Source of the DNA: Tatumella terrea
Lineage (GTDB): Bacteria > Pseudomonadota > Gammaproteobacteria > Enterobacterales > Enterobacteriaceae
Length of the DNA: 64,000 nt
Assembly (NCBI RefSeq): GCF_039523755.1
Contig: NZ_BAAAFX010000021.1
Coordinates: 62,001-126,000 of the forward strand
Reading direction: 5' to 3'
Each line of letters starts with the position of its first letter. Within the stretch, counting starts at the first letter, position 1. Of the stretch, positions 63,019 to 64,000 are shown piece after piece. The notes beneath the pieces were generated by a model. That model saw nothing but the letters and a program-made list of their open reading frames with translations. It was not told where the DNA came from and did no database searches. The position numbers were made by a program, and so were the translations under genes.

Positions 63019-63960
63019 ATGGATGCCGATAAACGCAGATTACTTCGCGACGCCTTTGGTGCTTTTATGACTGGCGTGACCGTAGTTACTACTTATGATA
63101 TGCAGGGACAGCCGATTGGCTTCACTGCAAATTCATTCTCATCAGTATCTCTTGATCCTGCATTATTGCTGGTTAGCATTGATAAGCGCTCTGCTAACTT
63201 TGAAAGCTTCACTCAATGCTCGCACTTCGCCATCAATATTCTGGCTGAACAGCAGAAAGATGTTTCAAACATTTTTTCTCAAAAGATAGATGACCGTTTC
63301 TCGCATGTGCAGTGGCATAAAGGTGAATTCAACACTCCGTTACTGGATGACAGTTCCGCCTGGTTTGAATGTGCGATGCATCATGTGGTTGACGCTGGTG
63401 ATCACGCGATTTTGATCGGTAACGTTGAAGAGTTTGAATCCTGTGGAACGCCGGGGCTGGGCTACTATCGCGGAGGTTACTTTACCCCTTACCAGAATGC
63501 TGAATCTCTGATTAGCGGGCCGAATGTGGTGGTGACCGCACTGATTGAATCGGCCGGGCAGGCACTGGTCGTCCGTAAATCAGAGGGCTATGGCCTCCCA
63601 TCTCAAACAGTCAATAACAGCAGTGTTAGTGAAAGTCTGAAGCAAATTTTCAGCAAGCTAAATATCGATGCTAACCCGGGATTTATTTATTCAGTCTGGG
63701 AAGATCGTCAGAAGAAACAACAGCACATTGTATTTCTTTGCGCTCAGCCAACAGACAGTATGCTGGTAGAGGTCCCTGATGGCGAGTGGGTGGATGTTCA
63801 GCGCCTAAAAAAACTGTCGATGCCGGACAGTGCCCTGAAATCTCTGGTGGACCGTTTTATCCGTGAAAATTCGGTCGGAAATTACGGTATTTATTACGGC
63901 GATGAAGCGGAGGGCTCAGTCCGTCAATTCTTTAACCAGTCTCTGCAGGAGGTGGTATGA
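63019..63960 (+). CDS. flavin reductase with C-terminal domain
   Basis: A 313-residue protein. The N-terminal 160 residues are a flavin reductase (FMN-binding split barrel): MTGVTVVTTYDMQGQPIGFTANSFSSVSLDPALLLVS. The C-terminal 150 residues contain ALVVRKSEGYGLPSQ, faintly Nudix-like, without a full Nudix box. It would supply reduced flavin to the LLM monooxygenase that starts at 63957, with which it overlaps by four bases (ATGA). Confidence 0.86.
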   Translation: MDADKRRLLRDAFGAFMTGVTVVTTYDMQGQPIGFTANSFSSVSLDPALLLVSIDKRSANFESFTQCSHFAINILAEQQKDVSNIFSQKIDDRFSHVQWHKGEFNTPLLDDSSAWFECAMHHVVDAGDHAILIGNVEEFESCGTPGLGYYRGGYFTPYQNAESLISGPNVVVTALIESAGQALVVRKSEGYGLPSQTVNNSSVSESLKQIFSKLNIDANPGFIYSVWEDRQKKQQHIVFLCAQPTDSMLVEVPDGEWVDVQRLKKLSMPDSALKSLVDRFIRENSVGNYGIYYGDEAEGSVRQFFNQSLQEVV

Positions 63961-64000
63961 AACTATCATTATTCCTGCATATGGAACGTGTTTCGGCAGA
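63957..64000 (+). CDS. LLM-type flavin-dependent monooxygenase, 5' end only
   Basis: Only 14 full codons are in the window, MKLSLFLHMERVSA. The MKxSLFxHMER opening is typical of luciferase-like (LLM) flavin-dependent monooxygenases, and the upstream partner is a flavin reductase, so this is the oxygenase of a two-component system. The rest lies beyond the window. Confidence 0.6.
   Translation, partial: MKLSLFLHMERVSA

Overview
The window reads as chromosome from a gamma-proteobacterium of the order Enterobacterales. The backbone order yfaY / yfaE-nrdB-nrdA / ubiG / gyrA / rcsC / rcsB-rcsD / micF / ompC / apbE / alkB is the conserved enterobacterial arrangement, and the proteins resemble their E. 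coli counterparts closely. I cannot name the genus; an Erwinia/Pantoea/Tatumella-like relative is a guess.

Layout. (a) 1-9.1 kb: end of a CinA/YfaY-type gene, a 104-bp tandem repeat, the class Ia ribonucleotide reductase operon with DnaA boxes upstream, ubiG, gyrA. (b) 9.2-18 kb: the Rcs phosphorelay (RcsC, RcsB, RcsD), a second tandem repeat of about 107 bp between rcsC and rcsB, the antisense RNA MicF and the porin OmpC. (c) 18-26 kb: apbE, alkB (ada absent between them), a phosphopantetheinyl transferase, a GNAT acetyltransferase, a LysR regulator, DoxX, a class A beta-lactamase, a short-chain dehydrogenase and a DinI-like protein behind a perfect LexA box. (d) 26-37 kb: a NifJ/YdbK pyruvate:ferredoxin oxidoreductase, then a decayed stretch (GGGACA repeat, IS3 orfA remnant, direct repeats) and a 1655-residue RHS protein with a possible cysteine-protease tip and an unknown partner gene. 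(e) 38-42 kb: efeUOB iron uptake behind a Fur-like box. (f) 42-46 kb: a striking (CCCAGA)18-(TAATCTC)13 microsatellite, a LysR regulator divergent from two small YdcZ-family membrane proteins, and a disrupted reading frame. (g) 46.7-64 kb: a catabolic island.

The island is the main find. gmaS-mgsABC (minus strand) and purU-folD-mgdABCD (plus strand) diverge from one AT-rich control region. Together they form a complete N-methylglutamate route: methylamine is attached to glutamate, converted to N-methylglutamate and oxidised to methylene-tetrahydrofolate, which FolD and PurU take to formate. IclR and XRE-cupin regulators close the plus-strand set. Next to it is a second unit: a GntR/FCD regulator with a DUF1330 protein, divergent from an AA_synth (DUF1185) protein, an alpha/beta hydrolase, a flavin reductase with an extra C-terminal domain, and the first codons of a luciferase-like (LLM) monooxygenase cut by the window end. 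My inference is that the monooxygenase unit opens an N-methylated compound, in the manner of the trigonelline pathway, and that the released methylamine feeds the N-methylglutamate route. The substrate is not shown by the sequence, and sarcosine oxidase remains an alternative reading of the mgd genes.
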